From: Candidatus Latescibacterota bacterium
GTDB lineage: Bacteria > JAAXHH01
Direction of reading: 5' to 3'
DNA length: 64,000 nt
Assembly (NCBI GenBank): GCA_012270975.1
Contig: JAAXHH010000034.1
Coordinates: forward strand, 1-64,000
Below are positions 1-9,720 of the stretch, in pieces. How positions within the stretch are numbered: the first letter of the stretch is position 1; every line of letters starts with the position of its first letter. A program made the translations under genes and the position numbers. The notes beneath the pieces are model-generated. The model was not told the origin of the DNA and searched no databases. It saw nothing but the letters and a program-made list of their open reading frames with translations.

Positions 1-470
1 CCACAAAAACGGGGTAACTTCACCCTCATTTTCGTGGACGGTTTCCGATGTTGGGATTCATGTGGGTTTCCTGAACCAGATTTTGTCTAGCGGTGCTTCA
101 ATACCGCTCCATACTTTGTTTACCAGTCCCTCTCATCGAACAGGACGGGTTTTCCGGACCCGGGGCTTGTCGAACCAGCGGATATTCACGGTCTCGGCAA
201 GAGTTTTCTTAGGAAGGCCGACCGCTCCTCTACGGTTTCTCAGGTTACATCGATGTCGAATTGCTTTCCCAACTCGGCCTTGGGTGGTTGGTCGTCGGAT
301 TTGAATAGTTCGACAGTCTTGGGTTCAAGTAAGGTCGTGCGCTTAGCCCCATGATCGGGAATCTATAGACCATGTACCACAATTCGGCGGTAAATCCCGA
401 GTCATCCCCTGCGGACTTGACGCCTAATCGTCGTACCTAGCCGAGTGCCGGTCCTTGAGGGAGCGCTAGT
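1..470. other. No intact gene; possible degraded coding remnant
   Basis: No convincing complete gene is present. On the minus strand two short open stretches look protein-like: one ends at a TGA at 240-242 and reads upstream to about position 362 (it contains KTVELFKSDDQ), and a second lies in another frame around 130-200 (it contains NIRWFDKPRV). Having short plausible segments in different frames suggests a decayed gene, but no family could be recognised. Confidence 0.3.
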
Positions 471-1274
471 TCAATCTCGATCCGTATCTAAAGCTTGCGG
501 CTCGATCGCTTCAACTGTGGCGTGATACTGGTACAACTGCCTAGACAGCTTGTTCATGCCCACGGCTTCGTAGAATCCGGACCAGAACGGTTTTATCTCT
601 TCAAATGTAAGTTCAAGAGTCTCGTTCCCTTCTGGAACAGGGACCGAGGTAGTTTGTATAGTGATGCGGGCATATCCTCGGCTTATCTTACTACGCGTAA
701 CGGAAACGCCATCCAGATACACGCTTTGTACACTCTTGGGTATGTGGGCAATTCTACCACTACTCGGATCGATGCCATCGGGAAGTTTTTCCTGTATGGT
801 CATGGGATCGACGAGCGGGACCGATTGAACACCTTGCGGTGTCTCCACCTCGAGACTAGCGTCGTTGAGATTCAACTCTTCTCCGATCTGCTGCCGGGGA
901 ACAAAGACTAATCTCATTACGTGTGTCTCAGAGGTTAACGACGGGTTATTCGACGCTGTTGCCTGGGCATAGACCAACGTATCGGCACTTAGATTCAAGT
1001 CGACCGCAGCCCCGCCAGCGGAATAAAGCAAAGCTGGCCAACTCACGCCTAGGGCAAAGGCCTTGTGAGTTATCTTCTCTTTGTAAACAAGGGAAACAAG
1101 TCCACCCAATAGCGCCATAATAACAATTCCGACGCCATAGGACAAAGTGGGCAAGTCACTGGCAAAGGCCATACCGGCCAGTTGCAATAGGGAAGGTGCC
1201 ATCCCTCCGGCAGCTCCGCAGCCAAATGCCGTTAGAAGAGTACGAGACGTCATGTTTCCATTACTGTTTGGCAT
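471..1274 (-). CDS. Hypothetical membrane protein
   Basis: I do not recognise this 267-residue protein. The N-terminal 85 residues are hydrophobic and can form two or three membrane segments (about 16-36, 45-63 and 70-85). The rest is a soluble, beta-rich domain with no Cys or His cluster, ending in an acidic tail. The ATG at 1272-1274 is preceded by a purine-rich GGGGG tract six bases upstream, which supports this start. The topology suggests a membrane-anchored domain on one face of the inner membrane. It stands alone, with poor-coding DNA on both sides, and its base composition is lower in GC than the kinase gene that follows. No function is proposed. Confidence 0.6.
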   Translation of the reverse strand: MPNSNGNMTSRTLLTAFGCGAAGGMAPSLLQLAGMAFASDLPTLSYGVGIVIMALLGGLVSLVYKEKITHKAFALGVSWPALLYSAGGAAVDLNLSADTLVYAQATASNNPSLTSETHVMRLVFVPRQQIGEELNLNDASLEVETPQGVQSVPLVDPMTIQEKLPDGIDPSSGRIAHIPKSVQSVYLDGVSVTRSKISRGYARITIQTTSVPVPEGNETLELTFEEIKPFWSGFYEAVGMNKLSRQLYQYHATVEAIEPQALDTDRD

Positions 1275-1734
1275 AAATTACCCCCAATTCTTCCTGGCAA
1301 GATTACATGTTGGCTGGTCCGAGCACTTTCACCAAGTGACCTATATGGTAAGCTACATTATAACAGATTAAGTGTGACTTATGTGTGAATTAACTTCTCT
1401 ATGAAAAGAATATTGCGCGAATTTAGGTTGTAACGTATCATTTCACCGTCGCGGGAGTGCCTTCGGGCGGGCCCTCCGGTCATGGCGTACCTTCAGATCG
1501 GTATGGCGGCGCGTTCCATCAAGCCATTTACTTGGGCGTGACCGGTGACGGTATCGCTGTATGCAGCACGGATCACAAGTAAGGATCACGGAGATCACAG
1601 GAAGGAATGATCGTCGCGCGTAAAGACGTATGAGGGCAGGAAATCAAAGCAATGGGCAATAGCATCTCGAAAAGGATTAAGGATCGATCGTTGAGATGAA
1701 TAGGAAGCATCATTGACACGGAAAGGACGGATCA
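1275..1734. other. Intergenic region with a possible 41-codon remnant
   Basis: AT-rich DNA (about 1340-1440) separates two unrelated genes. On the plus strand a short frame from the GTG at 1457 to the TAA at 1580-1582 encodes a plausible-looking peptide (SDRYGGAFHQAIYLG), but it has no Shine-Dalgarno sequence and no recognisable family. It may be the 3' end of a lost gene. The last 50 bases hold the leader and ribosome binding site of the following kinase. Confidence 0.3.
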
Positions 1735-4152
1735 TTGAAGCGTACCGCATCGTCAAACGCAAAAACCAAACCCCAACCCGCGCAGGAGATCGAGGCGCTT
1801 CGCGAGCGCATCTCGATGCTGAGCGCGGCGAGCCTGCGCATCAGCGCGAGCCTGGACGTGAAAACCGTCCTGCAAGAGGTCGTGGACAGCGCCCGCGCGC
1901 TGATCAAGGCGCGTTACGGCGGCATCGTCACTATCGACGAGTCCGGACAGCCACGGGACTTCCTCACCACCGGTTTCACCGACGCCGAGCACCGCCGAAT
2001 GGCCGAGTGGCCCGACGGACCCAGGCTTTTCGAGCACTTCCGCGACCTGCCGGGCGTGCTGAGGATGCCGGATGCGCGCGCCTACGCGCACACGCTCGGC
2101 TTCGCCCTGGACCGGCAGTTGTCCGGCTCATTCCTGGGCACCCCGATGCGCCATCGCGGACAGCACGTCGGCAACTTCTATCTCGTCGAGAAGGAAGGCG
2201 GAGCGGAGTTCACAAGTGAAGACGAGGAGATCCTGGTGCTTTTCGCCTCCCAGGCTGCGACGGCCATCGCCAATGCCCGCACGTACCAGGCCGAGCAGCG
2301 CGCCCGGGCCGACCTGGAGGCCCTGGTCGAGACCTCGCCGGTGGGCGTCCTGGTCTTCGAAGGCGGAACCGGCCGGCTCGTGTCGATCAATCAGGAGGCG
2401 AAGCGGATCGTGGAGGGCCTGCTGACAGCGGGAAGCCCGCCGGAGACGTTGCTGGAACAGGTCACCCTGAAGCGCGCCGACGGGCGCGAGATCGCACTGG
2501 AGAAGCTGCCCCTGTCGCAGGTGCTGAACAGCACCGAGACGGTCCGGGCCGAGGAGGTGGTGCTCTCGGTACCCGATGGGCGTTCCGTCACGACCCTGGT
2601 CAACTGCACGCCCATCCATTCGGAGGAAGGCGCGGTCCTGTCCGTGGTCGTCACCATGCAGGACCTGGCGCCGCTACAGGAGCTGGAGCGGCTGCGGGCG
2701 GAGTTCATCGGCATGGTGAGCCATGAACTGCGCACGCCGCTTACCTCGATCAAGGGCTCGGCGGCCACCCTGCTGGAAGCCCCGCGGGGACTCGACCCGG
2801 CGGAGATGCGGGAGTTCTACCGCATCATCCTCACGCAGGCCGATCACATGCGCGTCCTGATCAGCGACCTGCTGGACGCCGGCCGTATCGACACGGGCAC
2901 GCTGTCGGTGGCGCCCGAGTCCTCAGAGGTCGCCGCCCTGGTGGACCGGGCACGGACCACGTTCCAGAGCGGCGGCGGCAGACACCCCGTCCTGATCGAC
3001 CTGCCGACCGACCTGCCGCGGGTCATGGCCGACCGGCAGCGCATCGAGCAGGTGCTGAACAACCTGCTCTCCAATGCCGCGCGGCACGCTCCAGAGTCGT
3101 CCCCTATTCGCGTCTCCGCCGTGCGAGACGGGGTGCACGTCGCGGTCACGGTCCGCGACGAAGGCGCGGGGGTAGCGGCCGATCGGCTCCCGCATCTGTT
3201 TCAGAAGTATGCAGGCCTCGAGGGAGGCGACCGCGAAGACGGGGCCGCCTCGGGCTCGGGCTCGGGGCTCGGCCTTGCCATCTGCAAGGGCCTGGTCGAA
3301 GCCCACGGAGGACGTATCCGGGCCGAGAGCGGGGGCATTGGCCAGGGCACGCGCATTACCTTCACGATTCCGGTGGCCGACGATGCCGGGGTGGCCGGGG
3401 ACGCTGGCGGGGCAGGCGAAGCCGCCCTCGAACCGGTCCGGACCGACCCGCAGGACGTCGGAGGAACGAGCGAGCCGACGCGTATCCTCGTGGTCGACGA
3501 CGATCCGCAGACGCTGCGGTACGTGCGCGAAGCGCTCACGGCGGCCGGCTACTCCGCGCTCGTGACCAGCAACCACGAAGAGCTGCCGGCCATCATCCAG
3601 GCCGAGCGGCCCGCACTGGTCCTGCTGGACCTGATCCTGCCCGGCACGGACGGTATCGCGCTGATGGAACGCCTGCCCGAACTCGCCGATCTGCCGGTCA
3701 TCTTCATCTCCGCCTACGGACGGGACGAGACCATCGCGCGGGCGCTCGATGCAGGCGCCGCCGACTACCTCGTCAAGCCCTTCTCGACGACCGAACTCGT
3801 GGCGCGGATCCGGGCGGCACTGCACAGAAGAACCGATCCCGACCCCTTCGTGCTGGGCAAACTCACCATCCACTACGACCGGCGAAGGGTGAGCATAGCC
3901 GGCGTGCGGGCCGATCTCACCGCCACCGAGTATGAGCTGCTGCGCGTCCTCTCGCTCAACGCGGGACGGGTGCTGACCTTCGACACCCTGATGCGCCAGG
4001 TCTGGGGTGCGCGCGCCTACGCCAACCCGAAGCTCGTGCGCGCCTTCGTCAAGAAGCTCCGCCAGAAACTCGGCGACGATGCGCGCAAGCCCGCCTACCT
4101 CTTCAACGAGCGCGGGGTCGGCTACCGCATGGCCCGGCCGGGCGAACCTTAA
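1735..4152 (+). CDS. GAF-PAS hybrid histidine kinase fused to OmpR-type response regulator
   Basis: The 805-residue protein carries a whole two-component pathway. In order it has a short coiled coil (17-45), a GAF domain (about 45-185), a PAS-like domain (about 195-310), HisKA with the H-box MVSHELRTPLTS (phospho-acceptor His330), HATPase_c with an N-box near 443 and a GSGSGLGLAI G-box near 507, a receiver with an acidic pocket near 587-589 and phospho-acceptor Asp632, and an OmpR/PhoB-type winged helix (about 700-800). No transmembrane segment is seen, so it should sense a cytoplasmic signal through GAF/PAS and bind DNA directly. The start is a TTG at 1735 with AAGGA about eight bases upstream; the paralogue at 22465-24858 has the same site before an ATG. 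It is monocistronic and convergent with the next gene. Confidence 0.9.
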   Translation: MKRTASSNAKTKPQPAQEIEALRERISMLSAASLRISASLDVKTVLQEVVDSARALIKARYGGIVTIDESGQPRDFLTTGFTDAEHRRMAEWPDGPRLFEHFRDLPGVLRMPDARAYAHTLGFALDRQLSGSFLGTPMRHRGQHVGNFYLVEKEGGAEFTSEDEEILVLFASQAATAIANARTYQAEQRARADLEALVETSPVGVLVFEGGTGRLVSINQEAKRIVEGLLTAGSPPETLLEQVTLKRADGREIALEKLPLSQVLNSTETVRAEEVVLSVPDGRSVTTLVNCTPIHSEEGAVLSVVVTMQDLAPLQELERLRAEFIGMVSHELRTPLTSIKGSAATLLEAPRGLDPAEMREFYRIILTQADHMRVLISDLLDAGRIDTGTLSVAPESSEVAALVDRARTTFQSGGGRHPVLIDLPTDLPRVMADRQRIEQVLNNLLSNAARHAPESSPIRVSAVRDGVHVAVTVRDEGAGVAADRLPHLFQKYAGLEGGDREDGAASGSGSGLGLAICKGLVEAHGGRIRAESGGIGQGTRITFTIPVADDAGVAGDAGGAGEAALEPVRTDPQDVGGTSEPTRILVVDDDPQTLRYVREALTAAGYSALVTSNHEELPAIIQAERPALVLLDLILPGTDGIALMERLPELADLPVIFISAYGRDETIARALDAGAADYLVKPFSTTELVARIRAALHRRTDPDPFVLGKLTIHYDRRRVSIAGVRADLTATEYELLRVLSLNAGRVLTFDTLMRQVWGARAYANPKLVRAFVKKLRQKLGDDARKPAYLFNERGVGYRMARPGEP

Positions 4153-4175
4153 GCGCTGGCCGGAACACCACCTCG

Positions 4176-5204
4176 TCACCGAAGCTCCGCAGCCCCGTTC
4201 CAGTCATCCGGGAAGGGCTGGTAGGATGCGTGCGGATAGTCCTGCTCGGGCTCCAGAACCAACGGAACGTCCGTGCTTCTCGCCGACACGCCGGACACGG
4301 CCCGGCTCGCTTCGGTGGCCAGATCGTAGAGGCGCCACAGCTCATCGACGCGGACGGCGCGTCCGGGGTTTTCCGTAGAGATGCGCGTGGGCCTGCCGGT
4401 CCGGTCATCGTAGACGACGCGAAAGATCCCGGCGAAGTTCATCCCGATGATGTACCCCGAGTGATCGAAGATGGGACTCCCGCTCGTACGGCCGGAGAGA
4501 TCCAGGTTATGCTGGATGACCTTGCTGCTCGCCGGCGTGGGGACTTCGTCCGCGAAGGGCCTCAGCGCGCTGATGGTGCCGTCTTTGAACGTGGCGATGG
4601 GCACCGTGACCGGCTCCCCCGAGAGTTCTTCCAGGAACCCGATCGTGCCGACCGGCTGACCCACCTGGAGTCCCTGGACCTGGTCCCGGGGCAGGAAGAA
4701 CGGAAGGTCCGTCAGGTTCGCGTCGATGATCAACAGGGCCACGTCGGGCGAACCGACCGATCCGTCGTAGTCGGGATGAACCCAGAAGTTCTGAAGCCAG
4801 TACGTATCGGCGCCACCGATCACCGTGCCCGATTTGACGGCGAAGGGCCGTGGGTCGAGGTGTTCGATGAATTGGGTCGTTATGAGGACGGCCTGCACGA
4901 TGTGGGCATTGGTCCAGACGGCGTTCCAGAAGTGCGCGACGAACCCCGTCCCCAGGATGTAATTCTTACCCTGGACCTGAACGCCGATCGCATAGACCGC
5001 GTCCCCCAGGTTCTGATCCTCGATCACGTCCGACCAGTCCAGCGATTCCCCGGTTTCGCCCTGCGGACCTGCCGGACCCTGGATGCCCTGCGGACCCGCG
5101 GCGCCCGTCTCCCCCACCGGCCCCGCCGGACCCTGCGGACCCGTCGGACCGTCGCAAGCACAGAACACAACAAAGAGTAACAGACTGGCGTAAAGACGTA
5201 ACAC
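4176..5204 (-). CDS. Lipoprotein with collagen-like stalk and trypsin-like protease domain
   Basis: The 342-residue protein begins with a hydrophobic signal ending in FCAC, so Cys17 (or Cys15) is the likely lipidated residue. About fourteen Gly-X-Y triplets follow (residues 19-50, for example [11 protein letters not shown]), then a chymotrypsin-fold protease domain. A catalytic triad is visible: His101 in TNAHIV, Asp154 in SPDVALL and Ser241 in GRTSGSPIF. This is an active-looking serine protease of the HtrA/trypsin class without a PDZ domain, held off the membrane on a collagen-like rod. The open frame runs upstream to a TTG, but the GTG at 5202-5204 has AGGAGG eight bases before it and gives a proper signal peptide, so I use it. 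It lies downstream of two coiled-coil genes on the same strand. Confidence 0.85.
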   Translation of the reverse strand: MLRLYASLLLFVVFCACDGPTGPQGPAGPVGETGAAGPQGIQGPAGPQGETGESLDWSDVIEDQNLGDAVYAIGVQVQGKNYILGTGFVAHFWNAVWTNAHIVQAVLITTQFIEHLDPRPFAVKSGTVIGGADTYWLQNFWVHPDYDGSVGSPDVALLIIDANLTDLPFFLPRDQVQGLQVGQPVGTIGFLEELSGEPVTVPIATFKDGTISALRPFADEVPTPASSKVIQHNLDLSGRTSGSPIFDHSGYIIGMNFAGIFRVVYDDRTGRPTRISTENPGRAVRVDELWRLYDLATEASRAVSGVSARSTDVPLVLEPEQDYPHASYQPFPDDWNGAAELR

Positions 5205-5262
5205 GATGGAGACCTCCTGGTGTTGCCTGAATCGGTTCAATGACAGGTGCAGATTTGGGGTA

Positions 5263-5583
5263 TTACTTCCTGATGTCGGCTGGCGGTGTTTCGTTGTCTG
5301 ATATGTTCATCGTGATATCCAGTTTCCCTTCGATACGGGAAAGGCGGGTATTCATTTCAAACGTTCTTTTGTCGATTGCCTGTAATCGGCTATCCATGCT
5401 GTCAAAACGTTGGTCTATGCTATTAAAACGTTGGTCTATGCTATTAAAACGTTGATCTATGCTGCCAAAACGTTGGTCTATGCTGTCAAAACGTTGGTTT
5501 AGGGCGTTGTTCCCACAAGTGGCAAAAACACCAACGGCCACAATGATTACGGCAGGTTTCGCCCATTCCTTCAACCATTCCAT
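5263..5583 (-). CDS. Membrane-anchored heptad-repeat coiled-coil protein
   Basis: A 106-residue member of the dispersed coiled-coil family in this window. It has one N-terminal membrane segment (about 8-24, AKPAVIIVAVGVFATCG), then six near-identical heptads of the type SIDQRFN, then a non-repetitive end containing TRLSRIEGKL. The heptads are encoded by tandem 21-bp units. The start is the ATG at 5581-5583, with AGGGG about ten bases upstream; the open frame extends further upstream but without signal. The expected structure is a long left-handed parallel coiled coil projecting from the inner membrane. The partner and function are unknown. A second heptad protein lies 180 bp upstream on the same strand. 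Confidence 0.7.
   Translation of the reverse strand: MEWLKEWAKPAVIIVAVGVFATCGNNALNQRFDSIDQRFGSIDQRFNSIDQRFNSIDQRFDSMDSRLQAIDKRTFEMNTRLSRIEGKLDITMNISDNETPPADIRK
5396..5505. repeat. 21-bp tandem array encoding heptads
   Basis: About five units of the pattern cgttggtctatgctattaaaa sit in frame in the coiled-coil gene. Individual units differ by a few bases, so the array is old enough to have diverged but is still alignable. Confidence 0.85.
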
Positions 5584-5759
5584 CGAATCGTTTCCCCTCA
5601 CATGATCTTTACTGGAAAGACCGGTACCGTACCGGAATCTGATCTTACAATATGGGAATGTCGACAGATAATCAACACTTTGTGACACACGACGTTACCC
5701 CGTGTTGTCGCCGCCTCCTGTGCTTACTGCGACACACGGCTTACTCGTCGCCGGACGCC

Positions 5760-6095
5760 TCACGTTTTCTTCTCCAATAACTCCAAAATACGGTCTGTCT
5801 TCTGTCCAATGGCATCCACCTTCAGATCAAGGCCATCCATACGCTGTTCAAGGCCATCCATACGCTGTTCAAGGCCATCCATACGCTGTTCGAGGCCATC
5901 CATACGCTGTTCGAGGCCATCCATACGCCGTTCAAGGCCATCCATACGCCGTTCAAGGCCATCCATTCGCTGTTCAAGGCCATCCATCCGTTTCTCGAGT
6001 CTAACAAACGAAGTGGCAAGCTTCGACAGACAACCTGTAATGAAATCGTATTGGTTCTCAAGTTTCGCGACCCGGTCTTCCAGATAGACGGTCAT
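5760..6095 (-). CDS. Heptad-repeat coiled-coil protein without membrane segment
   Basis: The 111-residue protein starts with an amphipathic helix (VYLEDRVAKLENQYDF), continues through eight nearly perfect RMDGLEQ heptads (residues about 37-92) and ends in DRILELLEKK. The a and d positions are occupied by Met and Leu, typical of a stable left-handed coiled coil. No signal peptide or transmembrane helix is visible, unlike most relatives in the window. Two ATGs are available; the second (6093-6095) has GGAGG at the proper six-base distance while the first abuts it, so I use the second. The gene is about 180 bp upstream of another heptad protein on the same strand, so they may be co-transcribed. 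Confidence 0.7.
   Translation of the reverse strand: MTVYLEDRVAKLENQYDFITGCLSKLATSFVRLEKRMDGLEQRMDGLERRMDGLERRMDGLEQRMDGLEQRMDGLEQRMDGLEQRMDGLDLKVDAIGQKTDRILELLEKKT
5828..5990. repeat. 21-bp tandem array, about eight units
   Basis: The unit caaggccatccatacgctgtt repeats almost exactly eight times inside the coiled-coil gene; most units differ by only one or two bases. This near-identity suggests recent expansion by slippage or unequal crossing-over. Changes in unit number keep the reading frame. Confidence 0.9.
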
Positions 6096-6345
6096 AGTCA
6101 TCCTCCGCGTTATTTTCCGATCACCACTTCAATACCGGCTCGCTATCCGTCCAGGCCGGATCGCCACGACTTCATCGCGACAATCGTACTAAGGCGGCGG
6201 CACGTTCCGCAACGCGTCCACAGAACGGATCCGAAACCCGATCTCTCACGCATTAGTCGAAGTCAAGACGATGATCTCGATAAAAAAGTGTAACGGAGGA
6301 TATCGTTCTGAAAGAAACCTTATCGTCGATGCGCGGGGAATGCGC

Positions 6346-7826
6346 TCAGAAACCGATTCGAAGGACCCTGGCCTCGACATCCGCGGCCGCGCAAAACGTC
6401 GCGATCAGGCCTTCGGGTCTGGCCGAGACCGATGCCAACCGTGTCACGGGCCGTATCTCCACGTTGAGGTCAAGGCCCCGGTCACCGAGCTTTCCCGTAA
6501 GTTGGCCGACTTTCTCCCGGGCCATTCTCTCCGCTTCGACCAACCGCTCGCCAAGGTCGACAACCACGTGCTTTTCGATGTACTCCCGCAGGGATTCCTC
6601 GGTCAGTCCGTAGTAGTCGGCGGCAAGTGTCTCCATCAGTGGCCTGGACTGCGGCATGAGCCTGGCATCCTTGAAAAAGATACGCCTGCCGTCTTCCGAC
6701 ACTTTGGGCCTGACCGAAAGCGCTATCTGATGATCCGCGTATATCCTCAAGTACCCGATATCCAGACCAAAGGCACGTAGAATTCGGTGGATATAGTATA
6801 GAATCCAGCCAATCCACCCCTTGGGTTCCACCTTCGTCTCTATGGATGCAACGACGGATCCTTCCGGTTCGTACGAAAGACCGGCCGCTGCGATTTCCAG
6901 GCTGTAATCCTCACCCTCGTGGACGACAGGTCTTTCGAGACCGGTTTCGATCAGCCCGTTGAGGGTTTTCCAATCGGCGTATATGGGCAGCGTCAGTTCG
7001 ATTGTCCCGTCGGGGAGATCATCATCGATCTCGAGCGGAGGAAGCGGCCGGGCAGTACGCCGCGGTTGATCGCCCACGACGAAGTCTGTCTCGGCGAGTA
7101 CGGAGACTCCGACGTCAAGGCCCTGTTCATTCACGCGCAGGCTCGTGGCCTTGATCCCTGTCGGTCTCGACACGAACCACGCCGGCAGATCACTCGGCAG
7201 TTGCCCGATCGATATGCGGTCGGTACGATGCATGGCATTCCAAAGCCGCTGCACTTCCTTTCGCAGGAACTGGCCGCCTTCGAATGTCGCGTTGATCCGT
7301 TCCACCATACTTTCCAGATACCCATCCAGCGCTTGCTGGGCTATTCCGGTGACACTTACGTCAACGCCGAGAATCTTCATCTTCGCTTCATTTACGCGGG
7401 CGCTGGCCGTTGCGTTCGGAAAAAGATACCAGCCGCCCACAAGCCTGGGTTGCAACGACAACTCCGCGTCAATCGTGAAATCGGGGCCGGCGCTGAAGTC
7501 GGTTCCGAACAGATTCTTGCCCTTGATCTTCACGCTACCGCCAACAGTGGTACGGGCATGGATCAGGTTCTCTTCCATGGCCAGGGAAATCGAAGAACGA
7601 TTCATCGACCACCTGATTTGTTCGCCAAGGAGTAGCAAGGCCTTGTATTCTTCTACACCCTCCATGTGTTCCGGCACCGCGCGGTTGAGCAGATCTTCGA
7701 GGGCATCCTTCGGCACATGCAACCACAGAACGGCCCGGGTACCGCTGCAGTCCGTCCGGGCCGACGCGGCCCCCCACAGACCGTCACGCCCAGGATCAAA
7801 ACGAACACTGATATCGCAGTATGCAT
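6346..7826 (-). CDS. DUF4403-like lipoprotein, apparently frameshifted at its 5' end
   Basis: The C-terminal ~490 residues resemble the DUF4403 family of two-domain, BPI/SMP-like envelope proteins (LHVPKDALEDLLNRAVPEHM is typical of its first strand). The open frame only reaches that domain through an unlikely TTG at 7956 and has no signal peptide. In the next frame an ATG at 7824-7826, with AGGAAA nine bases upstream, encodes a classic lipoprotein signal (MHTAISVFVLILGVTVCGG). The two frames meet at a run of six G on the minus strand (C at 7770-7775); adding one G joins them perfectly. I therefore annotate the gene from 7826 with a one-base deletion, sequencing error or phase-variable tract at 7770-7775. 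The family is of unknown biochemical role; lipid transfer is only a guess from the fold. Confidence 0.65.
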
Positions 7827-7956
7827 AAGTTGTTTTCCTGTTCAGGCCCCGAACAAGCTGGGAATTTACCTTAACCACCAATAGGCCGTTGTCGAAAGCA
7901 GACCGAGCATCCGAAGACGCGTCTGTACAGAAGAGAGGTATAGGGCAGGAGGTCAA

Positions 7957-8322
7957 TCGGACGGGCGGGGTATCAATTTCGAGGTGATTTAATTAGACCG
8001 GGCAGTACATGGGGTTTTGCGCGTAACAGCCGTTGGACCGGCAGCGCGTGATCGGCTTGACAAGCAATCTTCCCGACACGCATGCAAAAGGCAAAAAAAC
8101 CGTCCGCCCTGTTCGGTCGCTAAAGCTCCTACTAAGGACGGACGGGAAGATACACGGTCAAGCCATGTATGCTGATGTGATACGGACCATCAGGATGGCG
8201 TATCACGGTGAAGGATGTTTATCGGGAAAGCCTCCTCGAGCTTGAACCCGGCGAGTGGCTACATCCTAGCCGGGACCAGGAAATAACCACCCACCTTCGC
8301 AGGACTCCATATCGTCAGCCGG
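7957..8322. other. Intergenic region, no gene seen
   Basis: This stretch separates two minus-strand lipoprotein genes. A 70-codon plus-strand frame (8033-8245) has no ribosome binding site and no recognisable family. A weak 6-bp inverted repeat (cccggc 8247-8252, gccggg 8269-8274) is not followed by a T tract. Confidence 0.4.
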
Positions 8323-9615
8323 TTACATCTCCGCTTTCGTTATATTGACCTGGACGAATATAGGGTCGGCCCCATCGGAGCTTATCATGATGAAGGCGGT
8401 TCCGGTTCCGGTTACACCAGTGACTGGATTCTCCATCTCAGAATTATGGAAGCCAATCGTTAAAGTCGCCACGCTTTTACCTTTGGTTGTGGCATCATCT
8501 TCAACAATTGTCAAAGGACCACTGGCAACTTCAAACATAATGTCGCCGTTCTGACCAAACCAGGTTTCTCCTCCATCTACGCTGTAATCAAGATTTACGG
8601 TTAAAGTCGCGTTCGATGTTACGTCAGTGCTATCACTGTTGATTTCAACAGCAATCGGCACCTTAGTACGATCAACTCTGAGTCGCTTTTCAGCAGGCTG
8701 CACTACGTCAAACACGGTGACCGTGACCTTATTGCTTTCGACATCGCCAAATTCGACCGTGATGTCAGCGGTTCCGGCGCTCTTCGCCGTCACCACGCCC
8801 TCGGCGTCTACTGTTGCCACATCTTCGTCGGAGCTCATCCAGGCAACGTCTATCCCGGTAATGGGATCGCCAGCACCCTCTTCGCCTTCATAGGCCGTGG
8901 CCGAAACCGTAACCGTGCCGCCAATCACAAGGGAAGTTGCACCCTCAGCCATCGCCACGATGCTCTTGACGGGATCATGTACGTTGACGGTGACCGTGAC
9001 ATCGATTCCGCGACCAACGGCGGAAGCGGTGATCGTCGTCATTCCTTTTTCATGAGCCGTAATCGTCCCGCCATCCACCGAGACGATATCCGCGTCTTTG
9101 GATTCCCAGGTGAAGTCGACGGGAATCGGATCTCCGCTTTGGGTCCCGGCCTTGGCAACCAGGGTCGTAACGCCATTACCCACTCTCAAGACGATCGCGC
9201 TTACTGCCATATCGTCAAAGTTATCGTGGGCATAGAAAGTACGCGCGTCCTCGGGTTTCTCGTCATCCTGGATCAGCTTGATATGGTGAACGTCGGCCAG
9301 AATGTTGCCGAGTTGATTCGGATCGATAGTGGAGGCATCACCAGGAGGACCTTGCGCGCCATCCTCACCAGGATCACCCTTGTCACCCTTGTCACCCTTG
9401 TCACCCTTGTCACCCTTGTCACCCTTGTCACCCTTGTCACCCTTGTCACCATCCTGACCAGGCGCGCCTGGCTGGCCAGGCGCACCTGGCTGGCCATCCT
9501 GGCCAGCGGCGCCGGGAAGGCCTTGCGGTCCCTGCGGACCTGCCGGACCGGTCTTGCCTTCGCATCCATACATACTAAGAGCGAACGCCATCAGTACCAC
9601 TATGAAGTAATGCAT
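8323..9615 (-). CDS. Collagen-like and Big2-domain lipoprotein
   Basis: A 430-residue surface-type lipoprotein. The signal ends in LSMYGC (lipid on Cys18). A collagen-like Gly-X-Y rod follows (about residues 20-95), including about eight consecutive GDK triplets, then two Big2 immunoglobulin-like domains (about 140-215 and 220-300) and a final beta-rich domain. GDK/GPX repeats are expected to form a trimeric triple helix that presents the beta domains away from the membrane. The start is the ATG at 9613-9615, preceded by GGGAG; the longer frame adds 20 residues with no signal. The gene sits 105 bp downstream of a small outer-membrane-like protein on the same strand. An adhesive or stalk role is inferred from domain types only. 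Confidence 0.8.
   Translation of the reverse strand: MHYFIVVLMAFALSMYGCEGKTGPAGPQGPQGLPGAAGQDGQPGAPGQPGAPGQDGDKGDKGDKGDKGDKGDKGDKGDKGDPGEDGAQGPPGDASTIDPNQLGNILADVHHIKLIQDDEKPEDARTFYAHDNFDDMAVSAIVLRVGNGVTTLVAKAGTQSGDPIPVDFTWESKDADIVSVDGGTITAHEKGMTTITASAVGRGIDVTVTVNVHDPVKSIVAMAEGATSLVIGGTVTVSATAYEGEEGAGDPITGIDVAWMSSDEDVATVDAEGVVTAKSAGTADITVEFGDVESNKVTVTVFDVVQPAEKRLRVDRTKVPIAVEINSDSTDVTSNATLTVNLDYSVDGGETWFGQNGDIMFEVASGPLTIVEDDATTKGKSVATLTIGFHNSEMENPVTGVTGTGTAFIMISSDGADPIFVQVNITKAEM
9374..9450. repeat. 9-bp tandem array encoding GDK triplets
   Basis: The unit tcacccttg repeats about eight times without variation and encodes consecutive Gly-Asp-Lys triplets on the minus strand. Perfect short units of this kind commonly vary in number between strains. 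Confidence 0.95.
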
Positions 9616-9720
9616 CTGTATCTCCCGTAGATGAGAACTGCACTTTGCATTCAGCGCTTGTACATAGGTAAGCAATCTATATGCGCTCCTTTCCCATATG
9701 CCCTAATCGTGGCATGGACA

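Noticed and set aside
5822..6061. Frames with WMALNSV repeats in the 5760 gene region
   Set aside because: They are other-frame readings of the 21-bp heptad array; the RMDGLEQ frame is the one with a coiled-coil pattern and ribosome binding site.
8033..8245. 70-codon plus-strand frame between lipoprotein genes
   Set aside because: No ribosome binding site, no recognisable family, and no membrane or signal features.
9374..9450. Short tandem repeats as a CRISPR array
   Set aside because: The units are 9 bp, contiguous, and have no spacers.
9273..9630. Frames with long TLV and VTR repeats opposite or alongside the collagen gene
   Set aside because: They are shadow frames of the 9-bp array encoding GDK triplets.
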